Part shown: positions 17,388 to 25,113 of the stretch, piece after piece | How the letters are laid out: each line of letters begins with the position of its first letter | How positions within the stretch are numbered: position 1 is the stretch's first letter | Origin: Azoarcus sp. L1K30 | GTDB lineage: Bacteria; Pseudomonadota; Gammaproteobacteria; Burkholderiales; Rhodocyclaceae | Length of the DNA: 46,812 nt | NCBI RefSeq assembly: GCF_018122735.1 | Contig: NZ_JAGRRD010000001.1 | Coordinates: 949,977 to 996,788 of the forward strand | Direction of reading: 5' to 3' | The notes under the pieces: model-generated | The model's database searches: none | Told to the model about the DNA's origin: nothing | Seen by the model: only the letters and a program-made list of their open reading frames with translations | Translations under genes and position numbers: made by a program

Positions 17388-18514
17388 GACTGCACCTTGA
17401 ACGCCTTGCGCAAACCGCGCGCTTCGAGAATCGGCAGCACATTGTCGCGGAAGTAGGGAAACTCCTCTGCATAGTCGACGAAGGACAGCGTAGACCCGGC
17501 AAAGCCGGCTTCGTGGAGTTTCTGGATGCCATCGGCCACCGTCACCGGATCACCCACCAGCGGATAACCGCCATGTCCGCCCGAGAACCGGTCGCGGATC
17601 AGCTTGAGCTGATCCTTGGGAAAGGACTCGGCATGGGCGAACATCAGGTTGATGATGTTGTCCACCGCGGCCCAGTCCGCATGCGTCTGCGAGTAGTAGT
17701 GGTGATAGTCCTCGGCCTCCTTCGCCGTCGGTCGGCACACGACATAGGAGAAGGTCAGCACGTCCACCTTGCGTCCCTGCGCGGCGGCGAGCGCCTTGAT
17801 GCCGGCGATCTCGTCCTTCGATCGCCCGAGATCGATGGCCGAAGTAAACAGGAAGTCGGCATTGCGGGTAGCAAACTCGCGTCCCTGCGTCGAACCGGCC
17901 GCGTTGAAGATCGGCACCTTGCCGACGATCGGGTGCGGCTGGCCATACGCGCCCTTGAGCTTGAAGTACTTCCCGTCCCAGTCGAAACGCGCGTCCTCGT
18001 ACCAGAGCTTGCGGATGATGTCGTACCACTCCTGGCCCATTTCGTAGCGGGTTTCGTGGTCGTCGGGCAGCGTTTGGCCCATCGCGTCATACTCCGGCTT
18101 GTTCCAGCCGCAGACGATATTGAGACCCGCGCGCCCACGACCGATCTGATCGATGGTGGCGATCTGCTTGGCCACGACGACCGGATGGTTGCACGCCGTA
18201 TGGATGGTGGCAAATACGTTGATGTTCTTCGTATGGGCAAGCAGGCCGGCGGCCCAGGTCATGGTCTCGAGCACGTTGCCGTGAAAATCCGTTTCGCCGC
18301 CATAGCCGATCCAGCGTGCGATCGGCAGCATGAATTCGATGCCGGCGGCATCGGCAAGGCGTGCAAGACGGAGATTGTTTTCCCAGGTGTTCTGCCAGCG
18401 TTCGGCGACCTGGGTCACCGCCATGCCACCCGAACAGTTCGACGCGAAGAAGCCGAGCTTGAATGCGTTGTCGTTGAAAACGGGCGGTGCGACGCCATGG
18501 GTGTGCTGGGGCAT
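17384..18514 (-). CDS. RutA-like flavin-dependent amide-cleaving monooxygenase (LLM family)
   Basis: A 376-aa bacterial-luciferase-like protein of the RutA branch. Compare NIVCGWNKPEYDAMG here with the NLVTGWQKPEYEQMG of E. coli RutA, and GRARAGLN / GFGG-like segments earlier. RutA opens the uracil ring at the amide by a flavin-N5-peroxide mechanism; related enzymes cleave other amides or C-S bonds. It leads the operon rutA-like, rutF-like, rutE-like, gamma subunit, GMC dehydrogenase. The ATG at 18514 has AAGGA upstream and gives a normal N-terminus (a longer frame starts at 18607). A XylS-type promoter lies 70-130 bp upstream. An amide or lactam of the pathway is the likely substrate; uracil itself is less likely because RutB, C, D and G are missing. 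Confidence 0.82.
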   Translation of the reverse strand: MPQHTHGVAPPVFNDNAFKLGFFASNCSGGMAVTQVAERWQNTWENNLRLARLADAAGIEFMLPIARWIGYGGETDFHGNVLETMTWAAGLLAHTKNINVFATIHTACNHPVVVAKQIATIDQIGRGRAGLNIVCGWNKPEYDAMGQTLPDDHETRYEMGQEWYDIIRKLWYEDARFDWDGKYFKLKGAYGQPHPIVGKVPIFNAAGSTQGREFATRNADFLFTSAIDLGRSKDEIAGIKALAAAQGRKVDVLTFSYVVCRPTAKEAEDYHHYYSQTHADWAAVDNIINLMFAHAESFPKDQLKLIRDRFSGGHGGYPLVGDPVTVADGIQKLHEAGFAGSTLSFVDYAEEFPYFRDNVLPILEARGLRKAFKVQS

Positions 18515-18581
18515 GATCGTTATCCTTATTGAGTACAGACGCTTGTTGGGGCGTGCCTGAAACATCGTTCGGCACAACCCG

Positions 18582-18643
18582 AATCTAGTCCTCAACAAGG
18601 GGCGCAACTATCCCGAAACTCACCCGGCTATCCGCCGCCTGCA
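18582..18643 (-). promoter_or_regulatory. XylS-type operator and promoter of the rutA-like operon
   Basis: Read on the minus strand: distal box TGCAGGCGGCGGATA (18643-18629), an exact TGCA-N6-GGATA; proximal box GTGAGTTTCGGGATA (18623-18609), 20 bp later; then 21 nt and the hexamer TAGATT (18587-18582). The XylS-controlled Pm promoter has the same order, with repeats 21 bp apart and 21 nt to its -10 TAGGCT. The predicted start is near 18574, 60 nt before the rutA-like ATG. The boxes lie just beyond the 3' end of the araC-type gene. Confidence 0.75.
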
Positions 18644-18677
18644 CGAATCGGCCCGCGCGGCGGATGCCTTCGCGTCC

Positions 18678-19694
18678 TCAGCGATGCAGGGTCACCGAGG
18701 GACTCTCGCCAAAGCAACGCTTGTAGTCGACGGTGAAGTGACCAAGATGCGAGAACCCCCAACGCCCGGCAACCGTCGTTACCGTAGTCGTCTGCGGCGA
18801 GGCTCGCAGCAATGCTTCACGCACGCGCTGCATGCGTACGTCCTTGAGGTACTGCATCGGTGTGGTATTGCGATATCTGCGAAACCCTGCGAACAGCGAA
18901 CGCGTGCTGACACCGGCCTCTTCGGCGAGGTCGCCTATGGTCAGTGCCTCATGCGCGTTCTCCTCGACGAACCGCTCGACCCGGCGAATGAAATGTGGCG
19001 CGATCGACGGACCGTCGTCGGCCAGCCGCTCCGAGTAGTTGTGGGGTTGGCACAGCAACAGGGTGGTGATGACCATCTGTTCGATCTGGGCCGCAAACAG
19101 CGGCGAGTCGAGTACCGAATGTCCATCCGGTGAGTCTTGCCCAAGCTCCTCGTAGAGCCATTTCATCAACCGCACCCACGACAGGCAACGCGGCGCCGTC
19201 AGCGACATCGCTGGCAGGAACTCGACCGGATCCTTGAGCTCGCCGCCAAGGTGCTGCCGACAATGGCGCTCAAGGACGTCGCGGTCGATCTTCACGAACA
19301 GCTTTTCGGTATCGGCACCATGGCAGATGCGCACCGGCAAGGTCGGGCTGAGGACAGAGGCGAGGTCGGGATTCGAGTCAACCGTATGCCCGCCGTGTGT
19401 GATCACCTCCGAGCCGTGTATCGGCATCTGGATCAGGGCGAAGTTCTCCAGCCTGCCGGGATCGATGTCCACGCTCGCCCCATAGCGCATGCGTCCGATG
19501 CCGATGCCGCGAATGGGCCTGAAATACATCTCGGCCCCCACCCGCGAACCGCCGCTGACCAACTTGAGCCGATGTTCGCAGAACACCTTCGACACCCGGG
19601 CTCGCGCTTCGTCCGGATCCGAGGTGCAGAACAAGGGGAAGTTTGCCAGCATGGGCCGCGCATGGCCTGGCCCGAAGTGATCCCGTGTCTCCAT
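18678..19694 (-). CDS. AraC/XylS-family transcriptional activator (copy 1)
   Basis: A 338-aa regulator. The N-terminal two thirds form the ligand-binding domain found in XylS/FeaR-like AraC proteins (VFCEHRLKLV, GIGRMRYGASVDIDPG, TEKLFVKIDRDVLERHC). The C-terminus (about 235-335) has two helix-turn-helix motifs (IGDLAEEAGVSTRSLFAGFR; VTTVAGRWGFSHLGHFTVDY). It is clearly paralogous to the regulator at 29.8-30.8 kb. The ATG at 19694 has GGAG upstream; a Met 7 codons earlier has none. It sits upstream of and parallel to the rutA-like operon and divergent from the mobB operon, both of which carry the XylS-type boxes it is expected to bind. The AT-rich stretch 19728-19760 probably holds its own promoter. 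Confidence 0.9.
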   Translation of the reverse strand: METRDHFGPGHARPMLANFPLFCTSDPDEARARVSKVFCEHRLKLVSGGSRVGAEMYFRPIRGIGIGRMRYGASVDIDPGRLENFALIQMPIHGSEVITHGGHTVDSNPDLASVLSPTLPVRICHGADTEKLFVKIDRDVLERHCRQHLGGELKDPVEFLPAMSLTAPRCLSWVRLMKWLYEELGQDSPDGHSVLDSPLFAAQIEQMVITTLLLCQPHNYSERLADDGPSIAPHFIRRVERFVEENAHEALTIGDLAEEAGVSTRSLFAGFRRYRNTTPMQYLKDVRMQRVREALLRASPQTTTVTTVAGRWGFSHLGHFTVDYKRCFGESPSVTLHR

Positions 19695-19901
19695 GGAGCG
19701 TCTCTCCAGTATCATCTGCAGTGCGCAGAATTTATTTATGTTTAAATTAAAACAGACCTAAGTCGCTCCCGTCTATACATTTTTCAGTACGTCACCGTAC
19801 TGCAGCGAGCACGGCGGCTCCCATCACCGACACCGGCACCCAGCCGTTCGGCGGTCAACTCACGTCGGACTAACGCTCAGGCCAGTCTGCGCGCAAAGGT
19901 G

Positions 19902-19963
19902 TGCAGCCTCCGGATAGCCCTTGCGCCCGCGGGATAGGCTGCGCAAGCCCGATCTTCTAGCCT
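19902..19963 (+). promoter_or_regulatory. XylS-type operator and promoter of the mobB-molybdoenzyme operon
   Basis: Two exact matches to TGCR-N6-GGATA lie 20 bp apart: TGCAGCCTCCGGATA (19902-19916) and TGCGCCCGCGGGATA (19922-19936). After 21 nt comes TAGCCT (19958-19963), close to the Pm -10 TAGGCT. The predicted start is near 19971, 46 nt before the mobB ATG. The rest of the 19695-20016 intergenic region shows an AT-rich stretch near the regulator start and no gene. Confidence 0.78.
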
Positions 19964-20016
19964 CTCCCCATCGCAATTGAAATCGCAGCCGTCCCGGTAC
20001 GCAGGGAGAACTCAAG

Positions 20017-20592
20017 ATGAAGCTGTTCGGTTTTGCCGGATTCAGCGGTGCGGGAAAGACGACGCTGATCGAGGGTGTCATTCCCTTTCTGACGCGTCGC
20101 GGCCTGCGCGTCGCGTTGATCAAGCACGCCCATCACGACTTCGATATCGACCACCCCGGGAAGGACTCATGGCGGCACCGCAAGGCCGGATGCGCCGAAG
20201 TCATCGTGGCCTCGCACAATCGCATCGCGCTGATGCGCGAACGCGCGGCGGATTCATCCTCACCACCGGGGCTGGAGATGCTCACGCAGATGCTCGCCCC
20301 CTGCGACCTCGTGCTGGTCGAAGGCTACAAGCACTCGCCCATCCCGAAACTCGAGGTGCGCCGGCGTGACTGCGCAGCCCCGGTTCTGCACGGTGACGAT
20401 CCCTGGATCGTCGCGCTCGCGGGCGATTTTCGCGAGCGCTGCCACCTGCCCGTGTTCCGACTTGGGGCACATGGCAGCATCGCCGATTTTATCTGCCGCT
20501 ATCTCGCCCTCGACCATGGCGCCGAAGGCGCAGTGCCACCGCGCGCGGAATCTGCAGCGCCGGGACAGAGGTTGCAGATATCGGATAGTTGA
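20017..20592 (+). CDS. mobB: MobB, molybdenum-cofactor guanine dinucleotide adaptor/GTPase
   Basis: A 191-aa protein with an N-terminal P-loop GFSGAGKTTL (residues 8-17), then IKHAHHDFDIDHPGKDSWRH, a segment diagnostic of MobB, and LVLVEGYKHSPIPKLEV. MobB assists conversion of the molybdenum cofactor to its bis-guanine dinucleotide form, the form used by DMSO-reductase-family enzymes. Its position as first gene before such an enzyme fits a dedicated cofactor-supply role. The last about 20 residues are low-complexity and not conserved. Confidence 0.92.
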   Translation: MKLFGFAGFSGAGKTTLIEGVIPFLTRRGLRVALIKHAHHDFDIDHPGKDSWRHRKAGCAEVIVASHNRIALMRERAADSSSPPGLEMLTQMLAPCDLVLVEGYKHSPIPKLEVRRRDCAAPVLHGDDPWIVALAGDFRERCHLPVFRLGAHGSIADFICRYLALDHGAEGAVPPRAESAAPGQRLQISDS

Positions 20593-20702
20593 GCACCGTC
20601 ACCGCGCCCTAAGCTGCAAGCACCTTTCCGACCCGAACCACCCCGCCCGCCGATCGCCAGTGCCCGCAACGGCGGGACTTCCGTCAGGAGCACGAGAACA
20701 TC

Positions 20703-23423
20703 ATGAGTACAACGCACAAGGTTTCCACCTACTGCTATCAGTGCGTCAATGGCCCCGACATGCTGACGGTCGAGGTCACAGACGGGGTTGCCACCACGGT
20801 TGCACCCAACTTCGCTGCAAAGGGCTACCACCCGGCCGACGGCAAGGTCTGCGTCAAGCCCTACGGTCTGGTGCAGAAGATCTACAACCCCAACCGCCTG
20901 CTGAAACCGCTCAAGCGCACGAACCCGAAGAAAGGGCGCAACGAGGATCCGGGCTGGGTCGAGATCGAGTGGGAAGAAGCGCTCGACACCATCGCCACCC
21001 GGCTCAACGCGATCCGTGCCACCAGCCTGGTCGACGAACAGGGCTACCCGCGCGTGGCCTTCACTACCGGCGGCGCCGCCACCCCCTATTTCTACATGGG
21101 CACCTTCGCCTCCTTCCTCGCGGCCTGGGGCCCGGTGGACCAGAGCCTGGGTGCGGGTGGCACGGTGAAGTGCTATCACACCGAGCACGTCTACGGCGAA
21201 CTGTGGCATCGCGCCTTCACTGTCTGCCCCGACACGCCACGCTGCGAATACATCGTTTCCTTCGGCAACAATATCGACGCATCGGGCGGTGTTACCAGCG
21301 TGCGCCGCCATGCAGACGCCCGGGCACGCGGCATCAAGCGCGTACAGATCGAACCCCACCTGTCGATTACCGGCGCATCGGCCAGCGAATGGCTGCCCAT
21401 CCGCCCCAAGACAGATCCCGCTTTTCTCTACGCGATGTTGCATGTGCTGCTGCATGAGCGTGCCATCGCCGAGCTCGATGTCGCGTTCCTGAAGCAACGC
21501 ACCGGATCCCCCTATCTCGTCGGCCCCAACGGCTTCTTCATGCGCGATCCGGTGTCGCGCAAGCCCTTGATGTGGGATCTGACGAGCAGCCGGGCCGTGG
21601 TCTTCGACACACCGGGCATCGACCCCGCGTTGCAGGGCGAATTCATCATCGCCGGCATTGAAGTCGGCGCCGACGAACAGGTCTGGGAGCACGCATCGGT
21701 GCCCGCCAGCACCGCGCTCGAGGTCACCCGCCGCATGGTCGAGCCGCACACACCGGAGTGGGCGGCCGCCATCTGCGACATCCCGGCGTCGACCATCCGC
21801 CGCATCGCCGGCGAGTTTCTCGAACACGCGCGTATCGGCGAGACCATCGAATTCGAGGGCCGCACCCTGCCATTCCGCCCTGTTGCCGTCATGCTGGGCA
21901 AGGGTGTCAATAACGGCTGGGGCGCCTACGAATGCGTATGGGCACGCACGATGTTGATGATCCTGGTCGGCGGACTCGAAGTGCCCGGCGGTCTGCTCGG
22001 CAGCACGGTGCACATCTCGGGCATGGACTTCGACCGCATGGGTTCGGTCGCCCCCCATCCGGACGGCTTTCTGGACTACCCCTTCAACCCGACCGACAAG
22101 GAACACTGGGCATCGCAGCCACAGGTGCGCCACGGTCATACCACGCTGATCCCCATTATCGGCGGCGGCCTCACCAGCCAGCTGATGGGTTCCACCGTGC
22201 TCAGCTGGATGCGTCTGCAGGGCCGCGCGGCCGACAGTTGGGGCAAGCCGAAACCACCCGATCTGTGGTTCGTCTATCGCTGCAATCCGAACATCTCGTT
22301 CTCGGAAACGGACAAGATGGGCGAGACCATGGCGACCTTCCCATTTACCGTCGCCTTCTCCTACACCCAGGACGAAACCAACCACTTTGCGGACCTGGTG
22401 CTGCCCGAGGCCATCGACCTCGAAAGCACGCAGCTGATCCGCCTCGGCGGCACCCACTACTTCGAACAGTTCTGGGACAGCCAGGGCTGGGTGTTACGTC
22501 AGCCGGTCGTCAAGCCGCAGGGCGAGGCAAGGGACTTCACCTGGATCTCGACCGAACTGGCGAAACGCACCGGGCTGCTCGAGGCTTACAACACCATGAT
22601 CAACATGGGCGCGGCCGGGCTGCCGCTGAAGACCGAGCAGTACGACTTCTCGCTCGACGTCGGCAAGGCGCATTCCGTCGACGAAACCTGGGATGCCGTG
22701 TGCCGCGCAGCCAGCGCCGATGTCACCGACGGCGTTGCCAGCGACGGACTGGACTATTTCAAGGAGAAGGGCTTCCGCGTCAAGCCCTTTCCCAAGATCA
22801 ACTGGTATCTCTATCCGCGCATGGAGGATCTCGGCCTGCGCTTCGAGCTGCCCTACCAGGAACGCGTACTGCGCATCGGCAAGGAACTCGCTGCGCGCCT
22901 GCACGAACAGGGGGTGACGTGGTGGGACCGCCAGCTACATGAATACGAGCCCCTGCCGACGTGGAAGGACCTCAACAAGCTGTGGTCCGACGCCTATGAA
23001 CGCGCCTACGGCATCAAGGCGAAGGATTACCCCTTCTGGCTGCTCACCGCACGCAGCATGCAGTACGCCTGGGGCGGCAACGTCAGTCTGCAGATGATCC
23101 GGGAAGTCGCCGCCAACGTCGCCGGTCACGACGGGATCATGATCAATGCCAGGGTCGCGGAGGACATGGGCATTGAACAGGGCGACCGCATCGAGGTGAC
23201 TTCGCCGGTCGGCGTCACCACCGGCCGCGCCTTACTCAGACAGGGCGTGCGCCCCGACACCATCGTCATGGTCGGACAGTTCGGTCATTGGAAGACCCCC
23301 TATGCCAAGGACCTCGACATGCCCAGCCTCAACAACCTGGTGCCGATGAACATGGATCTCGTCGACGGCACCGGCTCGGCAGTGGATGCCGTGCTGGTCA
23401 AGATCAAGAAAATCAGGAGCTGA
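20703..23423 (+). CDS. Molybdopterin oxidoreductase catalytic subunit, PadB-like
   Basis: A 906-aa DMSO-reductase-family catalytic subunit without a Tat signal, so probably cytoplasmic-facing. The N-terminal cluster motif is incomplete: Cys11 and Cys14 (CYQC) and Cys50 are present, but Pro18 occupies the usual third cysteine place and Asp19 follows. Cys157 (GTVKCYH) aligns with the molybdenum-ligand position. Subunit sizes and order (large, four-cluster Fe-S, membrane anchor) match phenylacetyl-CoA:acceptor oxidoreductase PadBCD of Thauera/Aromatoleum, and this is my best family match from memory. The substrate here may be another activated methylene or N-heteroaromatic carbon. AGGAG precedes the ATG by 12 nt. 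It is cotranscribed with mobB (110-bp gap, no promoter seen). Confidence 0.82.
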   Translation: MSTTHKVSTYCYQCVNGPDMLTVEVTDGVATTVAPNFAAKGYHPADGKVCVKPYGLVQKIYNPNRLLKPLKRTNPKKGRNEDPGWVEIEWEEALDTIATRLNAIRATSLVDEQGYPRVAFTTGGAATPYFYMGTFASFLAAWGPVDQSLGAGGTVKCYHTEHVYGELWHRAFTVCPDTPRCEYIVSFGNNIDASGGVTSVRRHADARARGIKRVQIEPHLSITGASASEWLPIRPKTDPAFLYAMLHVLLHERAIAELDVAFLKQRTGSPYLVGPNGFFMRDPVSRKPLMWDLTSSRAVVFDTPGIDPALQGEFIIAGIEVGADEQVWEHASVPASTALEVTRRMVEPHTPEWAAAICDIPASTIRRIAGEFLEHARIGETIEFEGRTLPFRPVAVMLGKGVNNGWGAYECVWARTMLMILVGGLEVPGGLLGSTVHISGMDFDRMGSVAPHPDGFLDYPFNPTDKEHWASQPQVRHGHTTLIPIIGGGLTSQLMGSTVLSWMRLQGRAADSWGKPKPPDLWFVYRCNPNISFSETDKMGETMATFPFTVAFSYTQDETNHFADLVLPEAIDLESTQLIRLGGTHYFEQFWDSQGWVLRQPVVKPQGEARDFTWISTELAKRTGLLEAYNTMINMGAAGLPLKTEQYDFSLDVGKAHSVDETWDAVCRAASADVTDGVASDGLDYFKEKGFRVKPFPKINWYLYPRMEDLGLRFELPYQERVLRIGKELAARLHEQGVTWWDRQLHEYEPLPTWKDLNKLWSDAYERAYGIKAKDYPFWLLTARSMQYAWGGNVSLQMIREVAANVAGHDGIMINARVAEDMGIEQGDRIEVTSPVGVTTGRALLRQGVRPDTIVMVGQFGHWKTPYAKDLDMPSLNNLVPMNMDLVDGTGSAVDAVLVKIKKIRS

Positions 23424-23426
23424 ACA

Positions 23427-24074
23427 ATGACCCGCTATGTCATGGTCGCAGACCTCAACCGCTGTGTCGGCTGTCAGACCTGCACCGCCGCCTGCCGCCA
23501 CACCAACGCCACCCCACCGGGCGTGCAGTGGCGAAAGGTGCTCGATATCGAAATGGGCGAGTACCCCAATGTAGACCGCCTGTTCATGCCCGTCGGCTGC
23601 CAGCACTGTTCCGACCCACCATGCATGGAGGTCTGCCCCAGCACCGCCACCGGCCAGCGCAAGGACGGCATCGTCACCATCGACTACGACATCTGCATCG
23701 GCTGTTCCTACTGCGCGGTGGCCTGTCCCTACCAGGCGCGCTACAAGGTGGAGGAAGCCCGCTTCGCCTATGGCGACACCCCGACCGAGAACGAAGCCAT
23801 CCGCTTCGATGCCGGCCGCATCGGTGTCGCACAGAAATGTACCTTCTGCGCCGACCGCGTCGATGCCGGGTTGGCGATGGGACTTACGCCGGGTGTCGAC
23901 CCGGATGCCACCCCGGCCTGTGCCAACGCCTGCATCGCCAATGCACTGACCTTCGGCGACCTGGAGGACCCCAACAGCAAGGTCTCCGAACTGCTGACCG
24001 AGAACACCTGGTTTCGCATGCACGAAGAACTGGGCACCGATCCGGGCTTCTTCTATCTCTGGAACGAAAAATGA
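23427..24074 (+). CDS. Four-cluster ferredoxin subunit of the molybdoenzyme (DmsB/PadC-like)
   Basis: A 215-aa electron-transfer subunit. Cysteine groups are CVGCQTCTAACRH (about 11-23), CQHCSDPPCMEVCPS (about 64-78), CIGCSYCAVACPY (about 91-103) and CTFC...ACANAC (about 134-172), enough for four 4Fe-4S clusters as in DmsB, NrfC and PadC. It starts 3 bp after the catalytic gene and overlaps the anchor gene by 4 bp. It would carry electrons from the molybdenum site to the membrane subunit. Confidence 0.92.
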   Translation: MTRYVMVADLNRCVGCQTCTAACRHTNATPPGVQWRKVLDIEMGEYPNVDRLFMPVGCQHCSDPPCMEVCPSTATGQRKDGIVTIDYDICIGCSYCAVACPYQARYKVEEARFAYGDTPTENEAIRFDAGRIGVAQKCTFCADRVDAGLAMGLTPGVDPDATPACANACIANALTFGDLEDPNSKVSELLTENTWFRMHEELGTDPGFFYLWNEK

Positions 24075-24934
24075 TCAACGAGAAATTCGCCCGCTTCGGC
24101 ACGGTTCACCAGACCAGCTGGGACGGCCGCGCCGCAGGCAACTTCATCTGTGGCGGCGCCGGCGCCGCCCTGCTCGCCATCGCCGTGCTCACCTCCTGGC
24201 CGACGGCCCCGGACTGGCGCCTGCTCGTCCTCGCACTGGCCTTGATCGGTGCAGGTCTTGCCTTCGTGTGGACCGAGATCGGCCGCCCATGGCGCGCTTT
24301 CAACGTGCTTTTCCATCCCCAGACCTCATGGATGACCCGCGAAGCCTTCGTCGCCGGTCTGATCGCCGTTCTCGTGTTCGCGACCATCGCCACCGGCATG
24401 GCGGCGACGGCATACGCTGCCGCGCTGGCGGGCCTGCTCTTTCTCTACTGCCAGGGTCGCATCCTGCGCGCCGCCAAGGGCATCCCCGCCTGGCGCGAAC
24501 CGAGCATCGTGCGCCTGATCGTGAGCACCGGTCTGGTCGAAGGTCTCGCCCTTCTCATACTGGCGGATCTTGCCATCGGCGCCGCTCGGCCCAACATGCC
24601 GGCTGCTTTGCTCTTGCTGGCCGTGCTGCGCTTCGGTACATGGTGGCGCTACCGTTCGCGCATGCTCGGCTCGGACGCGCCACGGTCCACGCGGACGACA
24701 CTTGCGGTCGTGCATCGCGCGCTGCTGGCTGGAACCGCACTTCCCGTGCTGGCGTGCGGCGCAGCCATTGCGGTGCCGGGCGCGGCCGCAGCCGGCTCAG
24801 CGGTGGCTGCCCTTTCAGCACTGGGGGCAGGCTGGTACTTCAAGTACCTGCTCATCACCCGCGCTGCGCAGGTACAGGGCTATGCGCTGGGCAACAAGCT
24901 GCGTCGGGGGCATCCGCTGGCTGCGCAGCGCTGA
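24071..24934 (+). CDS. Membrane anchor subunit of the molybdoenzyme (DmsC/PadD-like)
   Basis: A 287-aa hydrophobic protein with about eight predicted helices, of the DmsC/NrfD-type anchor group (WTEIGRPWRAFNVLFHPQTSWMTREAF is the conserved early loop). It would pass electrons to the quinone pool. The ATG overlaps the Fe-S gene stop (ATGA). The gap to the next, convergent gene (24935-25113) shows only small imperfect hairpins. Confidence 0.88.
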   Translation: MINEKFARFGTVHQTSWDGRAAGNFICGGAGAALLAIAVLTSWPTAPDWRLLVLALALIGAGLAFVWTEIGRPWRAFNVLFHPQTSWMTREAFVAGLIAVLVFATIATGMAATAYAAALAGLLFLYCQGRILRAAKGIPAWREPSIVRLIVSTGLVEGLALLILADLAIGAARPNMPAALLLLAVLRFGTWWRYRSRMLGSDAPRSTRTTLAVVHRALLAGTALPVLACGAAIAVPGAAAAGSAVAALSALGAGWYFKYLLITRAAQVQGYALGNKLRRGHPLAAQR

Positions 24935-25113
24935 TGGCAGGCGTGTGATCGCGCGGTAGCGGTCCATTGCGCTCAGCAAGCGCTCCCCCGCGAAGCGATC
25001 AAGCTTGAAACGTTCGCGCAGCTTGCCGTCAATGGCAGGAGATCGACATTGATGGCCAAGCTGCAAGAACCGACCTCCGAAATTACCGCGCGTGGATTCA
25101 GGCAGCAGAGCCT

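Noticed and set aside
20703-23423. Assignment as formate dehydrogenase or nitrate reductase
   Set aside because: The N-terminal cluster motif and the three-subunit order fit the PadBCD-like group better, and no FDH- or Nap-specific partner genes occur nearby.
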